NCBI GenBank assembly: GCA_037349315.1
Contig: JBAIAC010000003.1
Location: forward strand, 10,540,501-10,604,500
Reading direction: 5' to 3'
DNA: 64,000 bases
Source of the DNA: Chelydra serpentina
Taxonomy: Eukaryota > Chordata > Testudines > Chelydridae
Shown here: in pieces, positions 9,691 to 21,265 of the stretch
Numbering within the stretch: position 1 is the first letter of the stretch
Layout: the number at the start of each line of letters is the position of its first letter
Notes under the pieces: model-generated
Database searches by the model: none
What the model was told of the DNA's origin: nothing
What the model saw: only the letters and a program-made list of their open reading frames with translations
Translations under genes and position numbers: made by a program

Positions 9691-11791
9691 TCACAACAGT
9701 TCATTTTGACATTTTCAAAACAAAGTATTTAAACATGACTGAAAAATTTGTTTCCCATTTTTTTTGCCAAAACTATCCACCAAATTTGACCAAATAGTTA
9801 TGATGCCCTTAAAAATGCAATTTTTGGTGAATTTACTATCTCTTCCCCCACACAAAAAATAACCTCTCTCTAGTCAGGAAATATGGGCTTTAGTCCCACT
9901 TTTGCCTCAATTTCTTCATCTGTGAGATGGGAATAATAATTGGACCAGGACAAACTCCCCTTTCCAAATAATGAAAAAAATCAATTTTTGCTTGAAATTT
10001 TCAACGAAACCCCAAAAGCTTCACTTTTGTAGAAGTTTGTCATGGGAAAATGCAAATATTTCTCAACAGCTCTAAAAATAACACTTTGCTATTTTCTTGG
10101 GATGTGTGAGGCTTACATTATCTGTGTTTGAATCATACTTTGAAATCTCTAAACTGGACACATTCAAATTTTAGATTGTGCGCACCCCAAGTCTATCCTG
10201 TAATAATACATCACCCTACTCACACTAGCTTTTCGAGTTGGGGCCTTGATAATAAAGGCAAGCCTAGGGTTAGCTCAGGTGTACCTATCAACATCATCTC
10301 CAGCAACTGCTGATGCAGGCTGGGGACTGACATCCATGCTTCTGCCCACCTTCCCTGCACCACAAGTGAATACTGGATTACGATGGCATGCTGGATGACG
10401 TGAAACACAAAAGGAGAAGGGAGGACATCAAGGACTGAGAGTATATGTGATAGAGAGAGGATGGAGAAAGTGAGGCGTAGGGAGGGAAGAAGCAAGGGGG
10501 AGAAGACCGAACCAGTGGGAAAGGAGAGGAGGGAGAAAGTAAGGAAAAAAAGAGGAAATACGAGCCGGACACAAAGCTCTCTGAAGTTAAAGGAATAATG
10601 CCCATTGTCTTCAAAGGACTTTGAATCAGGCCATATAGGAGGAAGTAATGGACAGCCTTTTACCTCGATGCTTGGGCCCCCACAGCTGGCAAACCCTCTT
10701 GAGCATACCTCCCTGACACCTATTAAATCCATCCCCTATGAAACCTCAGGTCCCTGGTTTTCCGCCTTGAAAATCTGGTCATTCTGTCAATAAAACCATT
10801 TTTATCTTGTCCAACTGTTAAATCATTTTAAACAGTTGCGGCAACCAGGGGCTACCTCAGTCCAAAAATAATGATCATTAATAATGCAAATTCAGGCAGA
10901 ACACTGTTTCTGAGGTAACTTTCTTTTTTTGTTTGTGTTTGGTTTTGACAACAAATATATGCCAGATTCTTGTACCTGAAGCTTTTCAACAGGTTGTGTT
11001 CCACTCATACCACTGAAAATCCAGAGTCTTCTTTGGATCACTGAAAAATGCCTGTCATTTTTATCAGGATAAGTTTTAAACAATTATATTCTGCAGAAGC
11101 TCCTGTAGTCAAGCAAAAGCCTGGTATTATACAGGGATGTGGGGAAATCTACTGCAGTCTGCTCTTTCCAATAAAACTAAGATTGTTCGTGGGTGACAAT
11201 AGTGTAGCCCCACTCGTTTATCAGTGCCTAATCAAAGACTTCACTATCATGGTATAGATCAGCCATGCTAAAAAAGGACTCTCATTAGGGCTAGCAGGAA
11301 AACAAGCTGTTTTGTGAACAATTTGAGATTTTGAATATTTTAGTTTCACATTGGAATAAAGATTACACCTTTAGAAAGAGCAAGATTCCAGAATATCCAA
11401 TATCCCAGTGGTCAGGGCCCAGACTGAGGATGATGGAGTCCCAGGTTCAAATCCCTCCTCTGAATCACTCAGAGCACAGACTTGACACTGGATCCACCAC
11501 GGGCCAGTTGAGCACCCCAGCCACTGGGATATTGGCTATGTTGGGGTAGGCCTCCCTCTCTCTCGTTTTAGCCAGAAATTTCATCCTGGACCCGAGAAAA
11601 ATTCCCAACAAAGTTTGTATCAAAAAACCAATCCATTTCCACAAAAAGTTTCAGTTTGGGCAAATTGATATTATCCAACAACAAAATGTTGAAAAAATCC
11701 TGACCAGACATAGTTCTCATATTATCTAGTCCATCTTGCTATCAGAGGATAGAATTTTCCTTCATACCATTTTCCATTGATTTTATTTTAC
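9691..11791. other. AT-rich intergenic sequence, nothing identified
   Basis: No gene is recognised. There is a short MIR-like fragment near 9890-9960 (CAATTTCTTCATCTGTGAGA). The remaining sequence contains poly-A/T-rich stretches and no terminal repeats that I can pair. Confidence 0.45.
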
Positions 11792-11803
11792 CTATTTCTG
11801 AAA

Positions 11804-11901
11804 TAGGATCTGTAGAAGCCACAAAGGGTCCTGTGGCACCTTATAGACTAACAGAGGTATTAAAGCATAAGCTTTCGTGGGTCAATACCCACTTCTTCGG
11901 A
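11804..11901 (-). mobile_element. Tail-only PLE insertion with 12-bp target duplication
   Basis: On the minus strand the 98-bp insertion starts TCCGAAGAAGTGGGT and runs through the CACGAAAGC and TAGTCTATAAGGTGCC blocks of the PLE tail. It is flanked by perfect CTATTTCTGAAA duplications at 11792-11803 and 11902-11913. The insertion starts one base before the hammerhead-like core (CCGAAGA - GTGGGT/ACCCAC - GAAA at 11873-11900 on minus). It has no coding part and must have been mobilised by an active PLE elsewhere. Confidence 0.88.
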
Positions 11902-11913
11902 CTATTTCTGAAA

Positions 11914-12560
11914 GTCTTTCTCCCAAGATTCCCAGAATTTCCTGCTTCCAGATGGCTGGTAAGAACCACAAAAACAACATAACCCTTGTCATATTTTCAT
12001 ACTACCAATTCCAGGAGCAATCTCTCCTGTGTATCAACACATCTTTGGTTATATTCCCAATGGGACAACAAAATTATTGCCATTTATTAAATCTGATGAT
12101 GTACACAGGGAAAAATACAATTTCATAGCTTCTCAATTCAAGAAATGTGATAGTCTTCAGTGATAATTAAGAGAGAATCTAGTTCCTGATGGAGGAAAAA
12201 ATTCCCCTGTCTGCCGCTTGCAGTTAAGGGTGATGTAGATTGTTCTACCAAGCTGCACTTTAACGTGCAGTATGCCACACTTCTGAATACTGATATTCAA
12301 CTGCATTTTTTTTAATAGTGTTCCATCTGGAACAATAAATGTGTGTAGCCTCAAACATTAAACCTGCTTTAATCCTGCAGACTAAACAACAGGTGGTAGA
12401 TTATTTTGAGAATTAGCAGCCAACTGCTAGAGCAATTCACAACCCAGTTACTTTGGTTTGAGGTTTTTATTTCACAACTTAACAGCTGGGCACATTTCCC
12501 AACAGTAGAGAGGGGAGCCAGCCTTCCAAGAAGTGTATCCCCATCTTTCTCATCATTCAT
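11914..12560. other. AT-rich intergenic sequence, nothing identified
   Basis: I see no credible coding frame or repeat termini. The sequence lies between the PLE tail and a SINE. Confidence 0.5.
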
Positions 12561-12737
12561 GGGGGGCGGAATAGCTCAGTGGTTTGAGTATTGGCCTGCT
12601 AAACCCAAGGTTGTGAGTTCAATCCTTGAGGGGGCCATTTAGGGATCTGGGGCAAAAATTGGGGATTGGTCCTGCTTTGAGCAGGGGGTTGGACTAGATG
12701 ACCTCCTAAGGTCCCTTCCAACTATGATATTCTATGA
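12561..12737 (+). mobile_element. tRNA-derived SINE with CR1-like tail (copy 1)
   Basis: The head carries a Pol III A box (TAGCTCAGTGG) and a B-box-like GTGAGTTCAATCC, with CCTGCTAAACCC between them in the anticodon-arm position. After the unique GGGGCAAAAATTGGGGATTGG body the tail is the CR1 3' end: CTGCTTTGAGCAGGGGGTTGG and a terminal ATTCTATGA. This is the architecture of the turtle Pol III SINE, which borrows the CR1 reverse transcriptase through its tail. Three further copies are in the window. Confidence 0.92.
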
Positions 12738-12844
12738 ACTAAGCATGCCTTATAGTTGTCCCTTATTTAAAAGCAAAATGCAGTAGTCTAGAGTAATAGC
12801 ACCAAATGTAGCATTATTACTATTGCAGGGTATAGGAAGTGTTT

Positions 12845-12960
12845 TTGAAAGCGCTCACCATTGGCCTAACTTTCCTCCCATTGAAATCAAAGGGAGTTTA
12901 CCACTAAACTTAATGGGAACAGATGTAGGCCAAAGTTCCTGCTCTGGTATTTTCAGTCAT
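12845..12960 (+). repeat. Old dispersed repeat with GCTC..CATTGGCCTAACT motif
   Basis: The segment shares the order GCTCA - CCTAACTTTGCTCCCATTGA - GGGAGTTT with 46598-46660 and 50700-50770. It also includes the ATTGAAATCAA/TTAATGGGA inverted motif. The three copies are diverged, and the family is not recognised. It may be an old LINE 3' UTR. Confidence 0.4.
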
Positions 12961-13860
12961 TAACTTATGACAACAGATGTATATTATTAGAAGAGCCGGT
13001 TTCCACACAAATAACCATTATAGGTGCTGCCATGGGAATAGTAGCATTCATGGCTTCCACCCAGAGTAAAGAATACAATTTTCCACTGTGGCTCCCAACT
13101 CCAGAGGAAGATAGGGAGACTTTTTAGCTGAACAATGACTGGGGGCTGAGACAAGGGCATGATGAGTCAGCATGTGTGTGAAGTCTGTACACTCCTGGAA
13201 AGGCGAGGAATGGTTTAAGGGGCAATGTTTAACTAGAAGCAATGGGTTAAAATTAAGGAAGGGAAAAATGTGGCTGAGTATCAAGAAAAAAATTCCTAAC
13301 TCTGAAACCTATCCAGCTGTGGAATAACCATCACTTTGAGCATTTAAAATAAATCTGGACAGTGCTCTAAAAATGCAGGGTCTCAAGTTTTTGACTACTG
13401 CTACACTTCCATGAGGGGTAATCTTTAATCTAAAGGGCAGGTAGGCTTAACCTATCCTTGGATATTACTTGAGAGAACCATCTGCCTTTAGAGTTCAGCA
13501 CAAGATTCATGGATTTATTCTAAGTATATTTAGACTTAGATATTAAAAAAGAAGAAGGCAGAACTACATATCGAATGCACTAATTGAAAATCAGGGACTA
13601 CGTACGTATCATTAATTAGCAACTGTTTAGTGTTTACTTAGATGCTTGTCATGCTAGAGCTTGTTGAGGTTGTTGCCAAAGATACTTCTGCCATGAATAT
13701 GTTGCATGTTTGTTTAGAAAAGTGAGGATCTGATGTATTGCACAAGAATGAGTAGGAAGATAATATGTCAGATATCATTTTCAGTGCAGTGCTAGGGAAA
13801 TGAGATATTCAGTTGCCATTATTATTCAAGATGGGACAAGGATAATTTATTGCTAAGAGT
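12961..13860. other. Intergenic sequence, nothing identified
   Basis: No coding or repeat structure is supported here. Short frames in this stretch lack motifs. Confidence 0.45.
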
Positions 13861-14655
13861 ATCATAGAATCATAGTGTTAAAAGGGACCACAAGGTTCAT
13901 ATAGTCTAACCTTTGCCAAGATAAAGGATTTGTTGAGCCTAAAATATCCCAGACAGAGGGTTATCCAGCTCCTTTTGAAAACCTCCAGTGAAGGAGCTTC
14001 CAGAACCCTCCTAGGCATCTGTTCCATTGTCGTACTGTTCTTACAGTTAGGAAGTTTTTCCTGAGATTTAATCTAAATCTGCTATGCTGTAGTTTGAAAC
14101 CATTGCCACTTGCCCTGCCCTCTGTGGCAAGAGAGAACAACTCTTCTCCATCTGTTTTATGGCAGCCTTTCAAATATTTGAAGACCGCTATCATATCCCC
14201 TCTTAATCTCCTCTTTTCCAAACTAAAAATACCCTATTCCTTCAGCCTTTGCTCATACGGCTTGCATTCCATATAGGGTGTCCAGACAGCAAGTGTGAAA
14301 AATCGGGACGGGGTGGGGGGTAATAGGACCCAATATAAGAAAAAGACCCCAAAATCGGGACTATCCTTATAAAATCGGGACATCTGGTCACCCTAATTCC
14401 ATACTTTTGATCATCTTTGCCTCTCGCCTCTGGATCCTATTCAGTTCCTCTACATCCTTTCTATATGTGACAAAAATTGGACACAGTACTACAACTGAGG
14501 CCTAATCAGCACCGAGTGGAGCAGTACTATCACCTCCTATGACTTGCATGCTGTGCCTCTCTTAAAGCAAACTGAAATTGCATTTGCTTTTGGTTTTTTT
14601 TGCAACAGCATCGCATTGCTGATTCATGTTGAGGTTGTGACCCACCACAACTCCC
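13861..14655 (-). mobile_element. Diverged CR1 LINE, 3' half, interrupted by a hAT MITE
   Basis: The copy starts at the CR1 terminal ATCATAGAATCATAG and continues on the minus strand into the C-terminal part of the CR1 reverse transcriptase ORF. The translation around 13961-14221 reads MEKRRLRGDMIAVFKYLKG, the conserved CR1 C-terminal block. The part beyond 14404 carries the TCNFDACCS-like region and the equivalent of VDHNLNMNQQ, with several stops. A 122-bp hAT MITE (14274-14395) splits it. The subfamily differs from the younger CR1 at 28.9 kb. Confidence 0.82.
14274..14395. mobile_element. hAT-type MITE with perfect 8-bp duplication, nested in CR1
   Basis: The 122-bp element starts TAGGGTGTCCAGAC and ends GTCTGG-type TCTGGTCACCCTA, so its ends are imperfect inverted repeats. 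Perfect ATTCCATA copies flank it at 14266-14273 and 14396-14403. An 8-bp duplication is the hAT signature. The interior carries three AATCGGGAC units. Removing the element restores the continuity of the host CR1. Confidence 0.9.
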
Positions 14656-14734
14656 ATATTTGTATCAAATATGTATTCAGGTTTTTACATGTATTCAGCT
14701 TGCTGCTTCTACCTTTCCAATAATTCTAAGATTC

Positions 14735-15480
14735 TGCATCCTCTCTCTTTCCAGACTGCTTAAGGTTTTGTTCATATCCTCATCCCCTCACATCTTGCCT
14801 ACTATAATCAAGTCCTCTCTTGCCTTGATTCCAGCCACACTACCCCTCTCAAATCCATTCAGCAAGCTTCTGCATAGGGCCATCGATTTGGTTCATTGCT
14901 GTCACCACATCATCCTGTTCTTCACATCCATCCGTTGGCTCTCTGTCCTTTTCCATACCAATATATGCTCTTTGTGTTTGCCTTTATGGGCATTCACCCT
15001 TTTGCCACACCCTGATCCCAGATCTGCTAGCTGATCAAGCTATCTATCACCTGCACTCTGCCTGTGGTGTCATCCATGATCACCTGCCCGTTTGCTTCTT
15101 CCTCACTTTCTTCCAGTTGGTCTCCCATACATGGGAAATACATTAATATTCATAAAGCTGAATTTAAATCCCTGCCGAAACCTAATTCTGCCATGATGCC
15201 TACAAATCACTACCATAAGGCATGCTTAGGCAAGTGCTAACCTGCGACTTCTGCTTTTTCTACTCAAATCTGATCATTTTTATCCCACCCATTTCCTCTC
15301 TTTCCTCCTCCTATTTGTCGGCTGTGTCTTCCTGATGCATCCTTTCTCTCATTTAGATTATGAGTTCTTCAGGGCAAGGACTGGCTTCTCTGTTACACAT
15401 CTGTACAGCACTGAGTACATCGGGGCCCTGATCTTTGACTGACATTCCTAGGCAACACCATAGCACAAATAATAATGTAT
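14735..15480 (+). pseudogene. L2 LINE 3' end, decayed
   Basis: The plus strand keeps the order of the L2 ORF2 C-terminus at DNA level: CACATCTTGCCTACTA, then ACATCCATCCGTTGGCTCTC, then CTAATTCTGCCATGATGCCT. It closes with a 3' UTR (GGCAAGGACTGGCTTCTCTG and TCTGTACAGCACTGAGTACAT). Many frameshifts are present. The segment fits as the downstream half of the same clade as 5230-5965, but from a separate insertion. Confidence 0.65.
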
Positions 15481-16179
15481 TCATCAATTGGATTTGTGAT
15501 TCTCAGACTACATGTTGGCTACTGCGGTCTACATGTTGTCATTAATTATGTAGTGGCATGGATGTGCACCAGGTAGGGGAATTCGCAGTCCCTGTTTTAC
15601 TGGAATCAGTTGTTTCTTCTTGACAGGTATCTGTAACCAGAAATCCACCATCTTATTGGGTACTAATTGTCACTCATAGTGACAGTCTCAATACAGAAAA
15701 CAAAGACTGAGCTGGCCTGGAGAATGCTCTAACCTTTGGCATCATTCGTCATTCCTTACCCTCTTTCCTGGATTTTGCCTTATTGTTAACAAAATTAAGA
15801 AAAAGGTGGACCTCAGGCTCAGAGTTATCAGAAACATAGCTTGTTCCTAGGACTCTGCAAGGCCCTTATTCCTCTCCCCCCCAGTTCCCTCCTCCTCCTC
15901 CTCCTCAGAGGGGCACATAAATCTTTGTCTAGCCTGGATTTGAGCTAATGAGCCTCATCTGATCCGGTTTCCAACATGAGTTAGCAGAGTAGTCTTGCTT
16001 CTCCCTGCAGAGAAAGCTAAACTTAAGGACAAAATCAGGGTAATTTATTCTCCAGGCCAGTTCTGTCCTTGGCCTCTCTACTGAGACCTTCAAGGAGTTT
16101 GCCAGTTAGTAATGAAATGGCAGTGAATCACCACTAGATTACTCCAGTTTTATGCCACTAATTCCAGTGATGAATTAGT
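15481..16179. other. Intergenic sequence with a short (TCC)n run
   Basis: A TCCTCC microsatellite is present at about 15888-15905. No gene or transposon termini are recognised. Confidence 0.45.
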
Positions 16180-16300
16180 CCCATAGATTCTAAGACCAGA
16201 AGGGACCATTGTGATCATCTCGTTTGACCTCCTACATAACACAGGCCAAATAATTTTACTCAGTTACCCCTGTAATGACTTCAAGGCCCAGGGTCACTAC
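16180..16300 (-). mobile_element. Old CR1-like 3'-end fragment
   Basis: The segment reads CATAGATTCTAAGACCAGAAGG, GATCATCT and TTTGACCTCCTACATAACACAGGCC. This is the layout of an older CR1 subfamily 3' UTR in reverse complement. It is diverged and has no coding part. Confidence 0.6.
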
Positions 16301-18035
16301 ATAAAAGGAAAAGTGTTTTCTCCACTTCTATAGCCAATTCTCCTCAAATATCTCCCCTTAGAGGATGAGTCTGGATTATTTGAAACATAATAACAGCAAA
16401 AATAATTATTCAATGCCTTCTTTATAGAGCATGGACTTTGTCTTTGGCTTTTCTAGACAACAGGGCTAAGTTTCTTTCCTTCAATTTTAATTTTAACCTT
16501 TGTGGCAGCAAAAGGCAGCAACAGCATTAAAAGCAAACAAAAAACCACAAGAACAATTTTCAATTCATTTAAATGCCATCTCATTTGTTTTCCTTGGTTC
16601 TTGGCTACTCTATACTCAAAAATAATGGGCCTGTTGTTTAGGTAAACACGAGCTATTGGCTTTTTTTTTTCCTGAAGCAAAAAATTGCTTCCTTGCAGCC
16701 AGCATTTCCAATATGAAGTACCTCTTTTTTTTTTTTTTTTTGTAAACAGGAAGAAGAAAAGGGTGTTTATTTGAAAAAGAAATTACCATAAAAAACATAA
16801 AAAGCATCATCTTCAAACCTCACAGGAATGCAAACAGTGCAGCATCCAGACTTGTGCAGAAGTTGAATAGACCTCAGGTAACTTTTTCTATGGCATAAAG
16901 TAAAAACACAGTTGCTAGACAGGGGAATACTGCAAACATTGTGTGCTTTATCCCAACAATGTATTCGCTACTGGCCTGATCATCATGGATGAGGGTGGGG
17001 AGGAGGAGGAGTAACCTGGAGCCCCACCCGCTGTAGTTCACCTGTGCAGAGGAAAGATATCATATGACTGCCCCTGCTTGCTGAACAAAAGAGGAGCAGT
17101 CAGTTGCTTGCATGGCTGGTGCTGCTTAGATTTCCAAAGGGAGAGAAAGGGGCATGGCCTGTCCCCATCCTCATCTACGCTGATTTGCAAAGGAATTGCA
17201 AAGGTCACTGGAGAGTTGTCTGGCATCAGCGTGCCTGGGGACATTACAACTGCTTCTGGATGCCGCAAGTACCATGCTTCCAGCCACCACGCTTGCTACA
17301 ACATGGGGGAGATTTTCAACAGCGCTCAAGGGATTTAGGAGCAGAAGTTCCACTGGAGCTTTTGAAAATCTCCGATACCTTCTCCTGTGTGCACATATAC
17401 ACATATCTCCAGATGAAGCTCTTGCTAATGACCACAACTGTGCTCACAGCATCAAACATGGAAGCCCTGATGTTTTTACTACACCTGACAGTAAATATTA
17501 TTGCCTTTTCGGTGAAGGGTTTATATAGTATTTATTTATTCTTATTGCTTGTTTGGATAGACAATATTGGACTTGTAATTATCCATTATTGGCACCCGGG
17601 GACATTTACCAAAGGAACCTTTGCATCAGAAACTAATTCAGAAACATGCCATGTTTGCGGCACAGCAATGACACCGTTTTTCCAAGTTAGAGAAATAAAA
17701 TATTTATATTTGGTGACCTTGAAAAGAAATGCAGGCCAATAACGTGGGATGATTTCCCTCAATAAATATTAATGGAATACAGCTAGTAAGGGAGCAGAAA
17801 AGGAATGACTGAAATCCCCATAATGGGTATGGTGGCATTTATTATTTAAATGACCATTAGAAACACTTGTAGCCTTTTGAGCAACTCTAACAGCCCCACT
17901 AGACAGATGCTCCTATTTGAAGCCGCTGAATGATTCCCTTTGCTCAGTGAGGAGCCGATTAATTCATTGGTGTTTCTCAGCTGTAAAGAGGAGTGAATAC
18001 AAGGAAAAAAATGCAGTTAAGTGCTCAGTTCAGAC
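16301..18035. other. Intergenic sequence with overlapping spurious frames at 17.04-17.75 kb
   Basis: At 17040-17750 several frames on both strands are open at once, the longest being 212 codons on plus. None shows a domain, a codon pattern or a homologous motif. The plus-strand frame becomes hydrophobic only because the DNA is T-rich. I call no gene. A poly-T run at about 16725-16741 is the only other feature. Confidence 0.45.
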
Positions 18036-18312
18036 TATGTCCAGGTTTATACTAAAAAGTTAAATCAACCCAGGTATGTTGTCCAGTGGTCTGAAAAATC
18101 CACACCCCTGAGCATTATGGTTAAGCCGACCTAAGTCCCCATGTAGACAGTGGTAAGGCAACGGAAGATTTCTTCTGTTGAGCTAGCTACCACCTCTCAG
18201 AGAGGTGGATTGCCTATGCCAATGGGAGAACCCCTCCCATCAGCCCAGGTAATGTTTACACTGAAGCACTACAGTGACACAGATGCAGTGTTTCAAGTGT
18301 AGACAAGTCATA
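18036..18312. mobile_element. Harbinger-type MITE, diverged
   Basis: The segment resembles a short Harbinger-like MITE: TTTATACTAAAAAGTTAA near the left end, GTTAAGCCGACCTAAG and GTAGACAGTG in the middle, and TTTCAAGTGTAGACAAG at the right end. The two outer ends are roughly complementary (TCTACACT type). The target duplication cannot be fixed because the ends have drifted. There is no coding capacity. Confidence 0.6.
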
Positions 18313-19190
18313 AGGCGTGAATCCTTTCCTAGGTGCACGGGCTATAAACTGTGCTCTGGGGCTAGTGAGTAAAGAATACTTTCATATACCATCGTAGCTA
18401 CCCCTGCTTTGAGAAACTGAACTGAAAAGGCAAAAAAACCCAAAACATTTGGGGTTGAATGCAATATTTTGGTTCATTTTTGAGCTTTATATTTTAAATA
18501 TTTGTATTTAAATAAAATGGAAGTAAATTTGGAAGGAAAAAATTGAAACATTTCCTTTCAAAAATGTCAAAATGAAACATTTTGGTGTTCCCTTTTGTTT
18601 TAAACTGGAGAATTGGGCAAATTCTGTACAAATTTGTGAATGATTTTGGTCGTACAAAATCTGCATCTTTTGGCAAAAACGCTTAGGCAAAAAAAATACA
18701 CACAGCTCTAGTTTCTGCTTGCAGTCATCCTAGCCCATGAGTGAAGCAAATGGTCAGAGGATCCACATAGCAGAAAATCAGTTACCCGCATTCCCATCCT
18801 GCCGCCCATTCCCATTGTGCTGAGAGCTAGACTCTGCTGTGTGCTAGAGGAACACACTTCCCGCATGAGCTCTCAGAATCCAGCCCAGTCCTGCTGCACG
18901 TGGGCCCTCCATGTTTGTGGAGGCTGCGGCAGGATTTGACCACAAGGGGAGCTGTTAGCATTCAGCACCTCTGACAAAACAGGCCACTTATTTCCACTAA
19001 ATCTTGACTTAGAATAATAATGTTAGCCACTCCAGTTTTAAAATCTTGTGCCGATCCTCAGCTGCTGTTCACTGTATAGATCCCTTGAAGTCAATGGATC
19101 CCCACTAATATACACCAGCTGATGATACAGCTCTTTGACTTCAGCTGACAGACAGTTTATTATATTTCCAATGGACAGCTATTCATAGAA
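18313..19190. other. Intergenic sequence, nothing identified
   Basis: AT-rich segment with ATTTTGGTTCATTTTTG-like low-complexity stretches at 18460-18690. Two offset minus frames there translate the same A/T-rich sequence and show no motif. Confidence 0.45.
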
Positions 19191-19365
19191 TCATAGAATC
19201 TCAGGGTTGGAAGGGACCTTAGGAGGTCATCTAGTCCAACCCCCTGCTCAAAACAGGACCAATCCCCAATTTTTGCCCCAGATCCCTAAACGGCCCCCTC
19301 AAGGATTGAACTCACAACCCTGGGTTTAGCAGGCCAATGCTCAAACCACTGAGCTATCCTCTCAT
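19191..19365 (-). mobile_element. tRNA-derived SINE with CR1-like tail (copy 2)
   Basis: This is the reverse complement of the copy at 12561. The terminal ATCATAGAATC comes first, then the CR1-like GGTTGGAAGGGACCTTAGG block, the CCAATCCCCAATTTTTGCCCC body, and the tRNA head with GGATTGAACTCACAACCC (B box) and CACTGAGCTATCC (A box). It is well preserved. Confidence 0.92.
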
Positions 19366-20287
19366 GGCCTGATCCTTCTACCATTGACTTCAATGGATGT
19401 ACGACTGGCCCTAGAGTACCATGGAAGAATGCCAAGATAACCTAAAGATTCCAGATGAGCAAATAATATCAATAATTGACCCTGAACCTGCTCTACCAAA
19501 GACTTCCTGTATGTTCTTGGACAAGTCGTTTAGCTTCTTTGTGCCTTCTGGAAGCCATGGATAACAGTCCTGCCCAATCTCAGAGGAGTATTAAGATGGC
19601 CATGTAAGTACCATGTGTAAGAATAATGTGTCAATTAACAATGGCTTAAACAGGCCATGAAATTACACACGTTTTATCCTCTCCTTTGTGCAATTGCTAT
19701 TTTACATAGAAGTTTTTCAAATTGGGGGAAAACAAAGGAAACAAAATAAGCTTCTTTGTACATATGGAGTTAGAAGACCCAGGGCTTAAAGACACTTGCT
19801 GCTGATAAATCTTTTTGAGAGAGAACAAAAAACTGAACACTCAGACTTTAAGATAAATACAGAAGAGGCACATTTCTTATCTCTCGGTGTTGCATCTTCT
19901 TAGATTTGCATCTTAATTTGTGGGATCGTAAATAAATGGAATTTATTTATAAGTGGATGGCTTGTAGAAATATTAAAATATTTTTTTAAAGGTTCTGAAA
20001 CAACAAGCTTGCTTTGAAGATGTCCAGATCATTCCTGGAAAGTGAGCAGCAAAGTTACATGGGATAGCTACAGTCTCCTCCCTTTCGCCTCCAGAATGCT
20101 TTTGATGTAGACACCATGGCAAAATGAGGACAGACAGATGCATGGAACTAAGCGGCAGGCCACAACTTTTATGAAACTTTAACACAAGGGAAGGTCACTA
20201 TCTGTCCATCACCCATACTCTCCTATACCAAACAACACCCCCTAAAAAGCCCCGTAGCAATGAGTTATAGAGACCGGCTCTGGTGCC
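19366..20287. other. Intergenic sequence, nothing identified
   Basis: No supported gene, RNA or repeat termini. Confidence 0.45.
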
Positions 20288-20290
20288 TTA

Positions 20291-20972
20291 GGCCTAGGCT
20301 ACACTTGCAGATGTACAGCGCTGTTAGTTAAACCCGTGTTCGTACAGCTGAGTAGGGAAAGCGCTGCAGCCTGTCCACACTGGCAGCGGCCAGCGCAGTA
20401 ACTACCACTGACGTGGCTACATTTGCGGCACTTGCAGCTGTATTGGGAGCGGTGCATTATGGGCATTCAGGTAGCTGCAACGTGCTTTTCAAATCGGGGC
20501 GGGTGAGGAGGACTTTGACAGGGAGCGTTTTTGGAAAAAGAGTGGATTTTTGGAATAGCCACAGAGTGTCAGCTCATTATTTCCACACCTCCACATCCCC
20601 TGCCTCTCTCTCAATCACTGAAAGCAAACAGCAGGGGCTTTGTTTGTTTTTAAAGAGCAGATAAAAGAGAGGAAACTAAGCTGCAAAACACAGGCTCCAA
20701 GAACGGAGCTCTGAACTCCAACCCGGAAGTGCCGTTTCAAAACAAAGGCAACTTCGGGAGATCATTAACTCCGTTGTTCCTCGGCTATACTGAAAGACAA
20801 ACGTTCCACCCACTTCGCAACAGCTGTTATTCCTCTCGGGGAGGTGGAGTACATGCAGCACTGTATCTGAGGAGATACAGCGTTGCACGTGCCTTGCAAG
20901 TGTAGCCAGTTAATGAGTTACAGCGCTGCCGGCAGTTTTATTACGCTGTAACTTGTAAGTGTAGCCAAGCCC
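20291..20972. mobile_element. Harbinger-type non-autonomous element with TTA duplication
   Basis: The left end GGCCTAGGCTACACTT and the right end, read in reverse complement as GGGCTTGGCTACACTT, form a terminal inverted repeat. Both ends continue with ACAGCG-containing subterminal sequence. TTA flanks the element on both sides (20288-20290 and 20973-20975), which fits the TWA target of PIF/Harbinger. The 682-bp interior is CpG-richer than its surroundings and has only short, motif-free frames. It would need a transposase in trans. Confidence 0.8.
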
Positions 20973-21149
20973 TTAGGCTCATGGTGCTTACACTACAGAT
21001 TTGAAAATAACAGTGTAGACATTCTCGCTTGGGCTGGAACCTGAGTTCTGAAATCTGGGAAAGAGGGAAGGTCTCAGAGGCCAGGCTCCAGACTGAATCC
21101 ATCTACCCTGCTACACGGTTCAGTCTGTGCTCAGGCTCGCTGATAATGG

Positions 21150-21265
21150 GTTTTTTCCCCTCCAGTGTAGATGTACCCTCTGCCTTATTTCCCCGTGTGT
21201 ACAATGGAGATACTAGCATTTCCCTACCTCACAAGGGAGAGCAAATACATTAAAGATTGCAAGTT
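21150..21265 (+). mobile_element. MIR-like fragment
   Basis: CCTTATTTCCCCGTGTGTACAATGGAG followed by TAGCATTTCCCTACCTCACAAGG matches the 3' part of the MIR core and tail. It is short and diverged. Confidence 0.5.

Noticed and set aside
12561..12640. A functional tRNA gene
   Set aside because: A and B boxes are present, but the acceptor stem does not pair and the sequence continues into a SINE body with a CR1 tail.
17104..17742. A 212-codon plus-strand frame with a hydrophobic C-terminal half
   Set aside because: Other frames on both strands are open over the same DNA, no domain or codon pattern is seen, and the hydrophobicity follows from T-rich composition.
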